This document shows, one piece after another, positions 27,698 to 36,468 of a DNA stretch of 64,000 nt. Origin of the DNA: Pseudomonas tumuqii (GTDB lineage: Bacteria > Pseudomonadota > Gammaproteobacteria > Pseudomonadales > Pseudomonadaceae); NCBI RefSeq assembly GCF_013184545.1, contig NZ_JAAOJA010000002.1, positions 124,001-188,000 of the forward strand. The letters run 5' to 3'. The notes below the pieces were generated by a model, which did not search any database, was not told where the DNA came from, and saw nothing but the letters and a program-made list of their open reading frames with translations. How positions within the stretch are numbered: the first letter of the stretch is position 1; each line of letters starts with the position of its first letter. The position numbers and the translations under genes were made by a program.

Positions 27698-29029
27698 CTA
27701 CGGGGCCGGGCTGAGAGGGCAGGGTTCGCCCGTGTTGGCCATGCCCAGGCAATATTGATTGTTGCCGTTGCGCTTGGCCGCATACATCGCCTGGTCGGCG
27801 ATGTGGATGAGGCTGTCGATGTTCGGCCCGTGCTCCGGATACAGGGCAATGCCCAGGCTGGCGCCGACCTGATGGCTGGCATTGCCGAGGCTGAGCGGCT
27901 GGGACAGCCGCTGCAGAATCTTCTCGCCGATCATCTGCGCCTCGTCGTGCGGGCTCTTGTTCCGTGTCAGGTCCTCGATAACCACCACGAACTCATCGCC
28001 GCCCAGCCGCGCCACCATGTCGGATTCGCGCAACGTCTGCTGTAAGCGCTGCGCCGTGCCGACCAATACCTGGTCGCCAGCGGCATGGCCGTGCTTGTCG
28101 TTGATTTGCTTGAAACCGTTGAGGTCGATAAAGACCAAGGCCACCCGGGTTGCGTTGCTGCGCGCGCGAGCCAGGGCCTGGGTTAGAAACTCTTCGAGCA
28201 GCAAGCGATTGGGCAGTCCGGTCAGCGGGTCGTGGCGGGCGATTTTTTTCAGCTGGCTGACCGACGCCTTTTCTTCGCTGATGTCACGCACCACGCCCAT
28301 CATCCTTATCGGTTGGCCGTTGGCGTCCTTGACCACGTTGCCGGTCTCGCGCAGCCAGTGGATGCTGCCGTCCGGCCAGATCACCCGATACTCTTCGTCA
28401 TGGTTATGGCCGGTTTCAATGCAGCGCCGCTCCCCGGCCCGCACCTGCTCGCGGTCATCCGGGTGGACGCAGCTACAGAACAGCTCATAGCTCGGGGTTA
28501 CTTCGCCGACCTTGAAGCCGAACATGCCGTAGATGGCCTCCGACCAATACAGCATGTCGCTATCGATCGACCAGTCCCAGGTACCGATGCAGGCGAAGTA
28601 CTGACTGCGCTTGAAGCGTTCGACCGCTTCGACGGGGTCGTCCTGCACCGCCGTCGCCTGGGTCAGCACGACGGCATGGCCGTGAGTGGCCGCGGCTATT
28701 CGGCTTACTTCCACCCTCTGCGGCTTGCCATCCGCCGGCAGCAGAAGGTGCTGGCGAGCAGGCGTTGTGCCGTGCTCGTCGGACGGCGGCAACCAACGCT
28801 GTAACGGCGTGCCTTGCAGCGCTGCGGCGGGATGGCCCAGCAGCCTTGCCGCCGCCGCGTTATGCACGCCGATGTGGCCGTCGCGGTTCACCAGCAACAG
28901 CCCCTCGGGGAGGGCGTCGAGCAAGGCACGATGCTGTGCCAGCTGTTGATTCGCCCGGCGCAGCAGCAGCACCAGCGTCGGCGTAACGAGCAGTAGCGCA
29001 GCGATGATGGCGAGGCTGGTGGCAAGCAT
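27698..29029 (-). CDS. PAS-PAS-GGDEF diguanylate cyclase
   Basis: The 443-residue protein has an N-terminal membrane helix (about residues 5-25), a PAS domain from about 28, a second PAS (FACIGTWDWSIDSDMLYWSE) from about 145, and a GGDEF domain with the intact motif GGDEF at 343-347. The inhibitory I-site RESD sits five residues upstream, so it should make cyclic di-GMP with product feedback. No EAL domain is present. ATG 29029 gives a protein that starts just before the membrane helix; a longer frame upstream lies in repeat DNA. It stands alone among repeats. Confidence 0.9.
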   Translation of the reverse strand: MLATSLAIIAALLLVTPTLVLLLRRANQQLAQHRALLDALPEGLLLVNRDGHIGVHNAAAARLLGHPAAALQGTPLQRWLPPSDEHGTTPARQHLLLPADGKPQRVEVSRIAAATHGHAVVLTQATAVQDDPVEAVERFKRSQYFACIGTWDWSIDSDMLYWSEAIYGMFGFKVGEVTPSYELFCSCVHPDDREQVRAGERRCIETGHNHDEEYRVIWPDGSIHWLRETGNVVKDANGQPIRMMGVVRDISEEKASVSQLKKIARHDPLTGLPNRLLLEEFLTQALARARSNATRVALVFIDLNGFKQINDKHGHAAGDQVLVGTAQRLQQTLRESDMVARLGGDEFVVVIEDLTRNKSPHDEAQMIGEKILQRLSQPLSLGNASHQVGASLGIALYPEHGPNIDSLIHIADQAMYAAKRNGNNQYCLGMANTGEPCPLSPAP

Positions 29030-29272
29030 TGGCTTTTGTGCACAAGAGTGAGGGAGGCGCCGCTGAAAACGGCTAATGGCGGTCAGTATGCCCGGTAAGT
29101 ATGGGGGTAAGTACTTGGCCGTTAGCGGGGGGAATGCCTGATGGCCCGGCGCTGGCAGGGCCGGGCTTGATGCTTGCCCACCGCAGGCAGCGCACCGGTT
29201 GGTCAATCGGTGCGGCACAAAGCTGGCGGGCTGTCGCTGCGCTCCGAACGGATCGCCGCCCGGGTGGCCTGT

Positions 29273-29470
29273 GATGGGTATCGCTTCGCTCAAACCTACG
29301 CGGCCCGCCACATCCTACAAAAAGCTGCAGCCGCCAACCCGTAGGATGGCGTTGAGCGAAGCGATACCCATCACGACGATCTGCGACAAACCAATAAACC
29401 CCGGACGGCTGGGCAACCGGTTGATGGGTATCGCTGCGCTCAAACCTACGCGGCCCGCCACATCCTACAA
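29273..29470. repeat. Cluster of three GATGGGTATCGC repeats
   Basis: Copies start at 29273 (forward), 29341-29372 (inverted) and 29423 (forward). The forward copies share GATGGGTATCGC, GCTCAAACCTACGCGGCCCG and CCACATCCTACAA. The first two copies form an inverted pair able to fold into a long hairpin. The rest of 29030-29475 has no gene. The cluster separates the GGDEF gene from a small lipoprotein gene on the same strand. Confidence 0.75.
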
Positions 29471-29475
29471 GGCGG

Positions 29476-29775
29476 TTACTTGGCCACATCCAGACGCTGG
29501 TCGGTGAATACGCAGAGCACGCCGGCGCGGTTGTGCATCACCGGGTGGTTGAAGTCGCAATAGGCCGCCGCCACGCTCAGGGCCATTTCCTCGCTGATCA
29601 ACGCTCCCTGATCCGGCCGGAACCAGGCCATCTGGCCGGGCTTGCAGCGCTCTGCCTGGGGATCGGTGTTGTAGGTGCACAAGCCGGTCAGATCGATGGG
29701 CGGGGCATCATTGAAGCAGGCGGACAAAGACAGGGCAGCGGTGCTCAGCAGGAGCAGGTGGACGATGGTGCGCAT
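29476..29775 (-). CDS. Small lipoprotein of unknown function
   Basis: The 99-residue protein has a lipoprotein signal peptide (MRTIVHLLLLSTAALSLSAC, lipobox Cys20). The mature part contains five cysteines (CTYN, RCKPGQ, YCDF, LCVF and the lipid cysteine). The remaining four could form two disulfides. No known domain is recognised. Confidence 0.6.
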   Translation of the reverse strand: MRTIVHLLLLSTAALSLSACFNDAPPIDLTGLCTYNTDPQAERCKPGQMAWFRPDQGALISEEMALSVAAAYCDFNHPVMHNRAGVLCVFTDQRLDVAK

Positions 29776-30022
29776 GGCAGGGTATCCCGGCTTACTAGAG
29801 GAAGGACTGCGGGATTAGTGTCGGGAATGCCGCGAAGGTTCCGTTGCCGCCAGGTTGATCGCCGCAACGCCAGCAGCGGCCGTCTGGGCGGCCGCAGTAG
29901 GTGGGCGTTTGTTCACAACCGCTCAGCCCGAGTCAGCGACGCTGCGCCGGTTATCGATAGCTGAAAGGCCCGGCCGCCGGCTCAGCAAAAACCGCGGCCT
30001 GTCTCCTGATGTCCCCGGCGGA

Positions 30023-30613
30023 TCAAACCGCCAACGCGAGTACCTGCGCCAGGTGTTGCTGGTAACGGGCGACATCCGCCTCGATGGCCGGACGCTTCAT
30101 CACGTCGACACAGAGGAAGGTTGGCAGCGGACTCATGCCGAGGAACTGATTGGCCTTGTGGAAGGGCAGGTACACCGCATCCACGCCCTTGGCCTCGAAG
30201 AAGTCGGTCGGATCGTCGAAGGCCTGCTGCGGTGCATTCCAGGTCAGCGAGAGCAGGTACTGCTTGCCCTGGAGCAGGCCGCCGCTGCCGTACTTCTGCG
30301 AGGCGTCCGCGCGGGTGCGACCGTCGTTGGCGTACAGGCTGCCGTGGCCGGCGGTGAAGACTTCGTCGAGATACTTCTTCACCGTCCAGGGGGCGCCCAT
30401 CCACCAGCCCGGCATCTGATAGATGATCACATCGGCCCAGAGGAATTTCGCCACTTCCTCGACGAGGTCGTAGCCGGCATCGATCCGGGTCTGCTGCAGG
30501 TCACAGCCGGCGCGGTCGAGCAAGGCCAGCGCGGTGTCATGCAGGGTGGCGTTGTAACGGCCTGCGGAATGGGCGAACTGTTTACCGCCGTCGAGCAGCA
30601 GAATCTTTTTCAT
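30023..30613 (-). CDS. mdaB: NAD(P)H:quinone oxidoreductase MdaB
   Basis: The 196-residue flavodoxin-fold protein matches MdaB closely: MKKILLLDGGKQFAHSAGRYN, the QMPGWWMGAPWTVKKYLDEVF active-site segment, and LPTFLCVDVMKRP. It reduces quinones to quinols by two electrons using NAD(P)H and FAD, avoiding semiquinone radicals. The divergent neighbour is a YgiN-like quinol monooxygenase. In Escherichia coli the same two activities are encoded side by side, so a quinone cycle is likely here. The 154-base gap should hold divergent promoters. Confidence 0.92.
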   Translation of the reverse strand: MKKILLLDGGKQFAHSAGRYNATLHDTALALLDRAGCDLQQTRIDAGYDLVEEVAKFLWADVIIYQMPGWWMGAPWTVKKYLDEVFTAGHGSLYANDGRTRADASQKYGSGGLLQGKQYLLSLTWNAPQQAFDDPTDFFEAKGVDAVYLPFHKANQFLGMSPLPTFLCVDVMKRPAIEADVARYQQHLAQVLALAV

Positions 30614-30767
30614 GGCATGCGCCTCGGTAACTTGGATGGCGGCATGCTAGGGGCTGCGGGCGGCGAGAAACACCGGCTGCGCCGCAAATGATATTTGCTT
30701 GAAAGGCATGAATCAGAGGGTTTTGCCCGTTGTAAGGTAAATGAATCCCTAACCTTGGAGCACCACC

Positions 30768-31073
30768 ATGCCTGACCGCTACGGATTCATCCTGCACGCC
30801 CACACCCGCGCGGAAAAGGCCGCCGAGTTCGAGGCGCTGTTCCGCGCCTATGTCGAACCCAGCCGGGCCGAGGAGGGCTGCATCGAATACCACATGCTGC
30901 GCGATCAGCAGGATCCGACCCTGTTCATCTTCTACGAGGTCTGGCAATCGCCGGAGCACCTGGCCATCCACAGTGGCTTGCCGCACATGCGGCGCTTTCA
31001 TGAGCAGCGCATGGACTACCTGCGCCACGACTTCGAGATTCGCCGGATCGAGATGCTCAGCCCGGCCAAATAA
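30768..31073 (+). CDS. YgiN-like quinol monooxygenase (ABM domain)
   Basis: The 101-residue protein has an antibiotic-biosynthesis-monooxygenase domain: ILHAHTRAEKAAEFEALFRAYVEPSRAEEGCIEYHML, then FIFYEVWQSPEHLAIHSGLPHM. Relatives such as YgiN oxidise quinols back to quinones without a cofactor. It is divergent from mdaB, whose product makes quinols. GGAG precedes the ATG by eight bases. Confidence 0.85.
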   Translation: MPDRYGFILHAHTRAEKAAEFEALFRAYVEPSRAEEGCIEYHMLRDQQDPTLFIFYEVWQSPEHLAIHSGLPHMRRFHEQRMDYLRHDFEIRRIEMLSPAK

Positions 31074-31177
31074 GTCGCAGGAAATGGATACATCCGGGCC
31101 ATTCACCCGACGAATAGATCGAACGATTGCGCCGCGCAGGGTTCCACTCTTTGTAACCCAGCGAACTGAGGTGTGGC

Positions 31178-31369
31178 ATGAGCAGCACGAAAGACAAGAT
31201 CACCGGCAACGCCAACGAAGCCATCGGTAAAGTGAAAGAAGGTATCGGCAAGGCCACCGACAATCCTCGCCTTGAAGGCGAAGGCCTTGCCCAGCAAATA
31301 AAGGGCAAGGGCCAGCAACTCAAGGGCGACGTCAAGGACGCGATCAAGCGCGGCGTCGACAAGGCCTGA
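31178..31369 (+). CDS. CsbD-family stress protein
   Basis: The 63-residue hydrophilic protein has the CsbD pattern: DKITGNANEAIGKVKEGIGK, then LEGEGLAQQIKGKGQQLKGDVKD. These small proteins accumulate in the general stress response, and their biochemical role is unknown. A good intrinsic terminator follows at 31390-31421. Confidence 0.9.
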   Translation: MSSTKDKITGNANEAIGKVKEGIGKATDNPRLEGEGLAQQIKGKGQQLKGDVKDAIKRGVDKA

Positions 31370-31389
31370 TCGAGCCACGACCGACCAAG

Positions 31390-31421
31390 CCCGGCCATTG
31401 TCAGCAGTGGCCGGGTTTTTT
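31390..31421 (+). terminator. Intrinsic terminator after the CsbD gene
   Basis: CCCGGCCA and TGGCCGGG form an eight-base GC-rich stem with a loop of about ten bases, followed directly by six T residues. It lies 20 bases after the CsbD stop codon. Confidence 0.85.
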
Positions 31422-31462
31422 ATGGCTATGTCCCAGTTACCTGTTGCATGCGGCAATTCCTT

Positions 31463-31543
31463 GTAGGAGCGGGCCATGCCCGTGATCCGTTGCACGGCCG
31501 GACACTTTCGCGGCCATGGAACTGGGCGTCCCCGCGCTCCTAC
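31463..31543. repeat. Mosaic REP palindrome
   Basis: The element opens with GTAGGAGCGGGCCATGCCCG and closes with GCGCTCCTAC. The right arm contains GGCCATGGAACTGGGCGTCC, whose inverse (GGACGCCCAGTTCCATGGCC) occurs in the element at 61771-61836. It shares parts with two REP subtypes. The rest of 31422-31766 shows no gene apart from the uncertain upstream start of the dioxygenase. Confidence 0.7.
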
Positions 31544-31766
31544 GATGTGTATCTATCGCCAGCGGCCGTACAAACAGCCCCCATTGCGTGTTGCGAGGCG
31601 ATGGCCGTAGATACCGTGGGGGCGCGTAGGCTGCGCGTTGTTCTCCGCGGATATCCGGGCGACCCGCTAGACTGATTTCATACACGCCAGGCCCTTCACA
31701 TGCGCTGCTGCGCCCGACGTGCAGTCATGGCTACGACCGGGGCAGGTCCCCGGCCAGGAGGTGGAG

Positions 31767-32426
31767 GTGGACAAGCGGCAAAGGGCAGGCGCCGGCCTTT
31801 CACGGCGTCACTTCCTCTACGGCGGTGCCATCCTCGGCGGTGGCCTGCTGGCCTCGCCGGCCCTGGCACGGCAGATCTGTCGGCTTACCGAGGGCGACAT
31901 CCTCGGCCCCTACTACCGTTTCGGCGCGCCTTTCCTGGCGAAACTGGCCGGCCCGGAGGAGCCCGGCGAGCTGCTGGTGGTGAGCGGCACGGTGCTGAGC
32001 GCGGACTGCCGTACGCCGATTGCCAACGCCCTGGTCGAGGTCTGGCAGGCCAACAGCAGCGGCCTGTACGACACCCAGACGCCGGGCAACTTCACCGACA
32101 AGGGCAATTTCCACCTGCGCGGGATGCTCTACACCGACGCCCAGGGCCGCTACCGCATCGAGACGGTGATGCCCGGCCGCTACCCGGTACCGCCGAATCT
32201 GCCGGGGCTGGAACGCTACGGCGGGATCACGCGCCCGGCGCATATCCACTTCCGGGTGATGGAGTCGCTGCATGTGCCGGTGACCCTGCAGCTGTATTTC
32301 CAGGGCGACCCCTACATCGCCGAGGACCCCTGGGCCAGCGCGCACCCGGACAGCGCGATTGCGCTGCAGGCGGACGGTGGGGGACGCAGCGGGGTGTTCG
32401 ATATCGTGCTGGCAAGGGGGATCTAG
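31767..32426 (+). CDS. Tat-exported intradiol ring-cleavage dioxygenase-like protein
   Basis: The 219-residue protein starts with a twin-arginine signal (SRRHFLYGGAILGGGLLASPALA), so it should be folded in the cytoplasm and exported through Tat. The mature domain is intradiol dioxygenase-like, and all four Fe(III) ligands are in place: Tyr101 (GLYD), Tyr139 (RYPVP), His159 and His161 (HIH). The aromatic substrate is unknown; no catabolic genes are adjacent. I prefer the GTG at 31767, because AGGAGG at 31756-31761 is correctly placed for it. An ATG at 31719 would add 16 residues before the Tat signal. Confidence 0.82.
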   Translation: MDKRQRAGAGLSRRHFLYGGAILGGGLLASPALARQICRLTEGDILGPYYRFGAPFLAKLAGPEEPGELLVVSGTVLSADCRTPIANALVEVWQANSSGLYDTQTPGNFTDKGNFHLRGMLYTDAQGRYRIETVMPGRYPVPPNLPGLERYGGITRPAHIHFRVMESLHVPVTLQLYFQGDPYIAEDPWASAHPDSAIALQADGGGRSGVFDIVLARGI

Positions 32427-32502
32427 CAGGCACTTTTTGGCGGTTTACTCTGGTTCGTTGCTGAAGTAGTTTGAGATGCACTCTTTAACAGGAGTTATTG
32501 GG

Positions 32503-32883
32503 ATGATTGGCAAGCTACTTTCGACGGGTTTCAGTTTGGCCACGTTGCCCGCTAGGCTGACGTTTCGCAGCGTCCGCGCCTTGGCCATGACGCCTGCTGA
32601 AGCCAGCCGTCTGCTGGCGGACATGCGTGAGGCCTCGGATCAGGCGGTGCAGGAGCTCCAGGGACTGTTGGACAGCGTTGATGCGGAGATGACCCGCAAA
32701 GCGGCGCACCTGAGTGCTGCCGACAAACGCCTGGCGGCCGAACTGGCCCTGCACGCCGCCGAACAGCACTTGAGCATGGCAGCGATCAACATTCTGCGGG
32801 CTGTCTGGCTGAGGCTCCACTCGACTCAGAACTTGCCGCCACCCGAGCTTGATAAGCGGATTGAACAGGCAGGTAACGGCTAA
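32503..32883 (+). CDS. Hypothetical helical protein
   Basis: The 126-residue protein is predicted to be mainly helical with two long amphipathic stretches (TPAEASRLLADMREASDQAV and LAAELALHAAEQHLSMAAIN). It has a moderately hydrophobic N-terminus but no clear signal peptide. AGGAG lies eight bases before ATG 32503; an ATG at 32476 has no site. No family is recognised. Confidence 0.55.
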   Translation: MIGKLLSTGFSLATLPARLTFRSVRALAMTPAEASRLLADMREASDQAVQELQGLLDSVDAEMTRKAAHLSAADKRLAAELALHAAEQHLSMAAINILRAVWLRLHSTQNLPPPELDKRIEQAGNG

Positions 32884-32979
32884 ACCCGTGGCGAGTCGGC
32901 TGTCTGGCTCGTCTATATGGCGTCTTCCATTAGCCATTGCCCCAAACGCAAGCCAAAAGCGCTAGCCCGCACATCCTGT

Positions 32980-33240
32980 GCTGGGAACCATGGTGGACAA
33001 GCTGCGCGTTGTCCACCCTACGAACTGCCGACCCTGCGTAGGGTGGATGGCCACCCCGTGGAAAACCGCGAAGCGTTTTCCGCCGTGGATATGCGGGCTA
33101 TTCGCTTGAGCATTCGATGCTGGGAACCAGGGTGGACAAGTTTCGTGTTGTCCACCCTACGAAAGCGCGGCACCGTGCAGGGTGGATGGCCACCCCGTGG
33201 AAGGCCACCCCGTGGAAAACCGCGAAGCGTTTTTCACCAA
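32980..33240. repeat. REP palindromes downstream of the RAYT gene
   Basis: Two imperfect units share GTGGACAA..TTGTCCACCCTACG and GTGGAAAACCGCGAAGCGTTTT. The first begins near 32990 and the second near 33130. Each holds two inverted repeats. They are diverged copies of the regular 124-base units on the other side of the transposase gene. Confidence 0.8.
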
Positions 33241-33242
33241 CC

Positions 33243-33773
33243 TCATTCCCCGTAACCGTCTCCCTCCGACTGGGGGCAGACGCACCAGTCTTCGGGATAA
33301 ATACCCCACGTCACGGCCCGCTGAAAGCTCGAATAGGGCCAGTCCACGAGTCGCTGCACATACCCGTGCTTCAGCGGGTTGTAGTGGATGTAGTCGAAAT
33401 GGCGTTGGTAGTCCTGCTCGTCGCGGATCAGGTGTTCCCAATAGCGCCGCTGCCAGATGCCCCGTTCACCGCGCCGCTGTTGCGTTGTAGTGCGGGATTC
33501 GATGGCCGGCAGGCGCCGGGCGAAGGCGAACTTGATCACCTTCCAGCGCAACGGGAAGTCGGCATCGCCCGGCGGTAGCGTCCATAGGCAATGCATATGT
33601 TCGGGCAGCACCACCCAGGCATCGATATGAAAGGGATGGCGGGCCTTGGTGGCGCGGACCGTGTCGCGCAGCAGTTGGATTTCGCGGATCAGCAGGTCGC
33701 TGCTGCGGTCGCGCAGGTTCACAGTGAAGAAGTAAGTGGCGCCGGGGACACTGGCGCGGCGGTAGTCGGGCAT
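33243..33773 (-). CDS. rayT: REP-associated tyrosine transposase (RAYT)
   Basis: The 176-residue Y1/HUH-type protein starts MPDYRRASVPGATYFFTVNL, has the metal-binding HUH motif in PEHMHCLWTLP, and has the nucleophile region FDYIHYNPLKHGYV. In the TnpA-REP family this enzyme nicks REP palindromes and is thought to spread them. It is flanked on both sides by REP arrays (32980-33240 and 33803-34160), the classical arrangement. ATG 33773 is preferred; a longer frame runs into a repeat. Confidence 0.93.
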   Translation of the reverse strand: MPDYRRASVPGATYFFTVNLRDRSSDLLIREIQLLRDTVRATKARHPFHIDAWVVLPEHMHCLWTLPPGDADFPLRWKVIKFAFARRLPAIESRTTTQQRRGERGIWQRRYWEHLIRDEQDYQRHFDYIHYNPLKHGYVQRLVDWPYSSFQRAVTWGIYPEDWCVCPQSEGDGYGE

Positions 33774-33802
33774 GGCGGCTCGTCCTTGAGCATTCGGTGG
33801 TG

Positions 33803-34160
33803 GAACCATGGTGGACAAGCTGCGCGTTGTCCACCCTACGAAAGCCCGCCATCGCGTAGAGTGGAAAACCGCGCAGCGTTTTCCACCGTGGATCTTCGGG
33901 CTACTCGCTGGAGCACTCGGTGGTGGGAACCATGGTGGACAAGCTTCGCGTTGTCCACCCTACGAAAGCCCATCACCGCGTAGGGTGGAAAACCGCGAAG
34001 CGTTTTCCACCGTGGATCTCCGGGCTACTCGCTGGAGCATTCGGTGGTGGGAACCATGGTGGACAAGCTGCGCGTTGTCCACCCTACGAAAGCCCGCCAC
34101 CGCGTAGGGTGGAAAACCGCGAAGCGTTTTCCACCAGGGATCTCCGGGCTACTCGCTACA
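33803..34160. repeat. Three tandem 124-base REP units (BIME-like array)
   Basis: The phrase ATGGTGGACAAGC starts at 33808, 33932 and 34056, giving an exact period of 124 bases. Each unit contains two palindromes: GTGGACAA..TTGTCCAC, and GTGGAAAAC..GTTTTCCAC. The linker GGGCTACTCGCT(GGAGCA) follows each unit. Copies differ at a few positions. There are no unique spacers, so it is not a CRISPR array. Confidence 0.9.
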
Positions 34161-34221
34161 AAAACCCGCCATCGCGTAAGGTGGATGGCCACCCCATGGA
34201 TATCCGGGCTACGAGGGTTGT

Positions 34222-34304
34222 GTAGGGTGGATGGCGCCTTTTTCATCCACCATCGCAGTTGGTGGATGGGTGAAGCGTCAGCTACGCGCCCCGATCCACC
34301 CTAC
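34222..34304. repeat. Hairpin repeat GTAGGGTGGATG..CATCCACC
   Basis: GTAGGGTGGATGGCGCC, TTTTTCATCCACCATCGCAG and TTGGTGGATGGGTGAAGCGTC form a compound palindrome that ends in GATCCACCCTAC. A closely similar copy lies at 63712-63780. The remainder of 34161-34382 contains no gene. Confidence 0.8.
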
Positions 34305-34382
34305 AAGGTCGCTGGTCTTGCAAATAAACATAGAATCTACTCGCTCAGTAGCGACTGATCCAACCGTTTCGTTCAACTCGTC

Positions 34383-34796
34383 CTATGCCCATTGATCCGC
34401 TGGCCACAGCAGCGGCAGCACATGCTCGCGCAGCAGCGGTGCCAGTGTGTCCGGCAACAGGTCGCCGGGCGCGAGCCAGCGCAGTTCTTCCAGCTCGGCG
34501 GCGGCGCTGACGCTATGGGCCAGGCGGGCCTGGAAGACACTTGCCTCGATCCAGGTATCCGCCTCGTTGGCCGCTGCGGCGCGAAACTGCCCTAGCGGGC
34601 GCAGTGCCGAGGCTGGCAGGCTGAGGTTGAGTTCTTCAGCCAACTCGCGGATCAGGGCGGAAAGCGAGTCTTCGCCGGGCTCGGCTTTGCCGCCTGGCAG
34701 CATAAAGGCCTGGGTATTGCGTTTGCGCACCAGCAGTAAGCGGCCGGCATCGTCGATCAGGCAGGCGGCGGAAATGGTCAGGGTGATTGGGGTCAT
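34383..34796 (-). CDS. Nudix hydrolase
   Basis: The 137-residue protein contains a Nudix box, GGKAEPGEDSLSALIRELAEEL, with the expected Gly, Glu and REx2EE residues in place. It hydrolyses a nucleoside diphosphate linked to another moiety, perhaps an oxidised nucleotide; the substrate is unknown. I start it at ATG 34796 (MTPITLTISAACLID), where the Nudix fold begins. The longer frame adds about 30 unconserved residues. Confidence 0.85.
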   Translation of the reverse strand: MTPITLTISAACLIDDAGRLLLVRKRNTQAFMLPGGKAEPGEDSLSALIRELAEELNLSLPASALRPLGQFRAAAANEADTWIEASVFQARLAHSVSAAAELEELRWLAPGDLLPDTLAPLLREHVLPLLWPADQWA

Positions 34797-34882
34797 AGGT
34801 GCCTTGGTTCTGTTCGCTTCGGTTTTGCTCGTGTAAACGCTGTTGGCCGTTCTACTAGCCAACCAACTGAAATTTATAGAAA

Positions 34883-35569
34883 TCAATGCAGGATAAGACG
34901 CTCGCGGACCAGCGCTTGAGCTTGATGAGCCATTTGCTCGAACTGGCGGTCGCGCTGTTTTTCCGCCTCGCTCATGGCCTTTTGGCCGTGCTGCTTCACC
35001 AGGTAGGCGTGGATCTGCCGGACTTCCTGGGATTGGAAGATGGGGGCCAGGTCCTGCACCGCCAGCATGCCGTCCGAGCTGTAGTCCCTAGTGCTCATCA
35101 GCACTTGCGGCCCCCGCGCCGCCAGTACCTGAAAACCCATGGCCTCGAAATACGGCACCTTGCTGGCCACACAGGCCAGTTCGGCATGGGGGTGGCGAGT
35201 GATTATTCGTTGCAGCATGGCCCGGGCAATACCGCGCCGGCGGTGGCTGAGGTGTACGGCCATATAGGCCAGGGTGCAGGCCTCGGGGTCATCCTTGGCC
35301 GGCAGGTAAAGGGCAAAGCCCAGCACCTGAGCGGGATCCGGATCGTCCAGGACCAGGATCAACCGCGCGCTGGTATCCAGGGCGCTGTCCATGGCCTGCA
35401 GGTACAGGTGCATCTCGTAGCCAATCACGTACTGGTACAGCTGGTAGAGGGGATTGCTGGGCGTCAGCGACACCGGGCTGATGTCGCTGAGGTAGTCCAC
35501 CACCATTTGCAGGACCTGGCCTTTCAGCGACTCGGGTGGTGGGTTGTCCAGGTGTACAAGGGTGAACAT
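34883..35569 (-). CDS. GNAT-family N-acetyltransferase
   Basis: The 228-residue protein has a central GNAT domain. AYMAVHLSHRRRGIARAMLQRI carries the RxxGxA acetyl-CoA loop. HAELACVASKVPYFEAMGFQVL follows. A C-terminal helical extension (GQKAMSEAEKQRDRQFEQMA) is unusual. The acceptor is unknown. It lies 86 bases upstream of the Nudix gene on the same strand. Confidence 0.8.
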   Translation of the reverse strand: MFTLVHLDNPPPESLKGQVLQMVVDYLSDISPVSLTPSNPLYQLYQYVIGYEMHLYLQAMDSALDTSARLILVLDDPDPAQVLGFALYLPAKDDPEACTLAYMAVHLSHRRRGIARAMLQRIITRHPHAELACVASKVPYFEAMGFQVLAARGPQVLMSTRDYSSDGMLAVQDLAPIFQSQEVRQIHAYLVKQHGQKAMSEAEKQRDRQFEQMAHQAQALVRERLILH

Positions 35570-35724
35570 CGTGAGTCTGGCTCCGAAGGACGTGCCCGAT
35601 TGGGGGAATCGGCGTTGGCGGCATTGTAACGCCCCGCTTAAGTGGAACGGATCCGAACGAGGCTGGCCTGGGTTCGGCTATGATGCGCCACCGCAAAAAG
35701 CCGATCGTCAATCATCAGGTCACT

Positions 35725-36468
35725 ATGTCCGTTAATGCCCTCTATACCGACCTGTCTGATTATTACGATCTGATGTGTGCCGATATCGACTACCAGACGC
35801 AAAGCCACTGCATCCACAGACTGCAGCAGCTTTTGGGTAACGCGGGCACCCGCCACCTCGATCTGGCCTGTGGCACGGGGCCACATGTGCGCCACTTCAT
35901 CGATTCCGGCTACACCAGCAGTGGCCTCGATATTAATCAGCCCATGTTGGACAAGGCCGCTATTCGCTGTCCGCAAGCGCGCTTTTCCCTGCAGGATATG
36001 TGTGGTTTCACGGTGAGTGAGCCGCTGGACCTGATTACCTGCTTCCTCTATTCCATTCATTACAGCGGCGCAATCGAGCGGCTGAAAGCCTGCATCGCCA
36101 GCGTGCATGCGGCACTCGAAGCCGATGGCCTGTTCTGCTTTAACGTTGTCGACAAGGGCAAAATCGACAACCGCCTACTTGCAACCCATACCGCCAAGCA
36201 TGCCGAAGGCTTGTTCACCTTCAGTTCCGGCTGGCATTACGCTGGCGAGGGCGAGCAGCAATCGCTGAAACTCAGCATTGAAAAGTCGACCGCCGCTGAA
36301 ACCCAGCTGTGGCACGACGAACATCCCATGGTCGCGGTGGATTTCGCCGAGTTGCAGGCGCTGTTGCAGCCGTACTTTGCGGTGCATGTGCTTGAGCATG
36401 ATTACCAGAAGATCATCCCCTGGGACGGTGCTTCCGGGAATGCGCTGTTTGCCTGCGTAAAGATTTAG
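35725..36468 (+). CDS. Class I SAM-dependent methyltransferase
   Basis: The 247-residue protein has motif I HLDLACGTGPHVRHF and motif II-like SSGLDINQPMLDKAA. It also has the acidic LDLITCFLYSIHYSG and a large C-terminal beta region ending VHVLEHDYQKIIPWDG. It resembles small-molecule methyltransferases; the substrate is unknown. ATG 35725 is chosen because the similarity begins there; a start at 35680 adds a basic tail only. It is divergent from the acetyltransferase gene. Confidence 0.82.
   Translation: MSVNALYTDLSDYYDLMCADIDYQTQSHCIHRLQQLLGNAGTRHLDLACGTGPHVRHFIDSGYTSSGLDINQPMLDKAAIRCPQARFSLQDMCGFTVSEPLDLITCFLYSIHYSGAIERLKACIASVHAALEADGLFCFNVVDKGKIDNRLLATHTAKHAEGLFTFSSGWHYAGEGEQQSLKLSIEKSTAAETQLWHDEHPMVAVDFAELQALLQPYFAVHVLEHDYQKIIPWDGASGNALFACVKI

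Noticed and set aside
29273..29470. Inverted repeats considered as insertion-sequence ends
   Set aside because: No transposase lies between them, and the same repeat occurs singly at many intergenic places.
33803..34160. Regularly spaced repeats considered as a CRISPR array
   Set aside because: The 124-base units are repeated in full with no unique spacers, consist of REP palindromes, and no cas genes are near.
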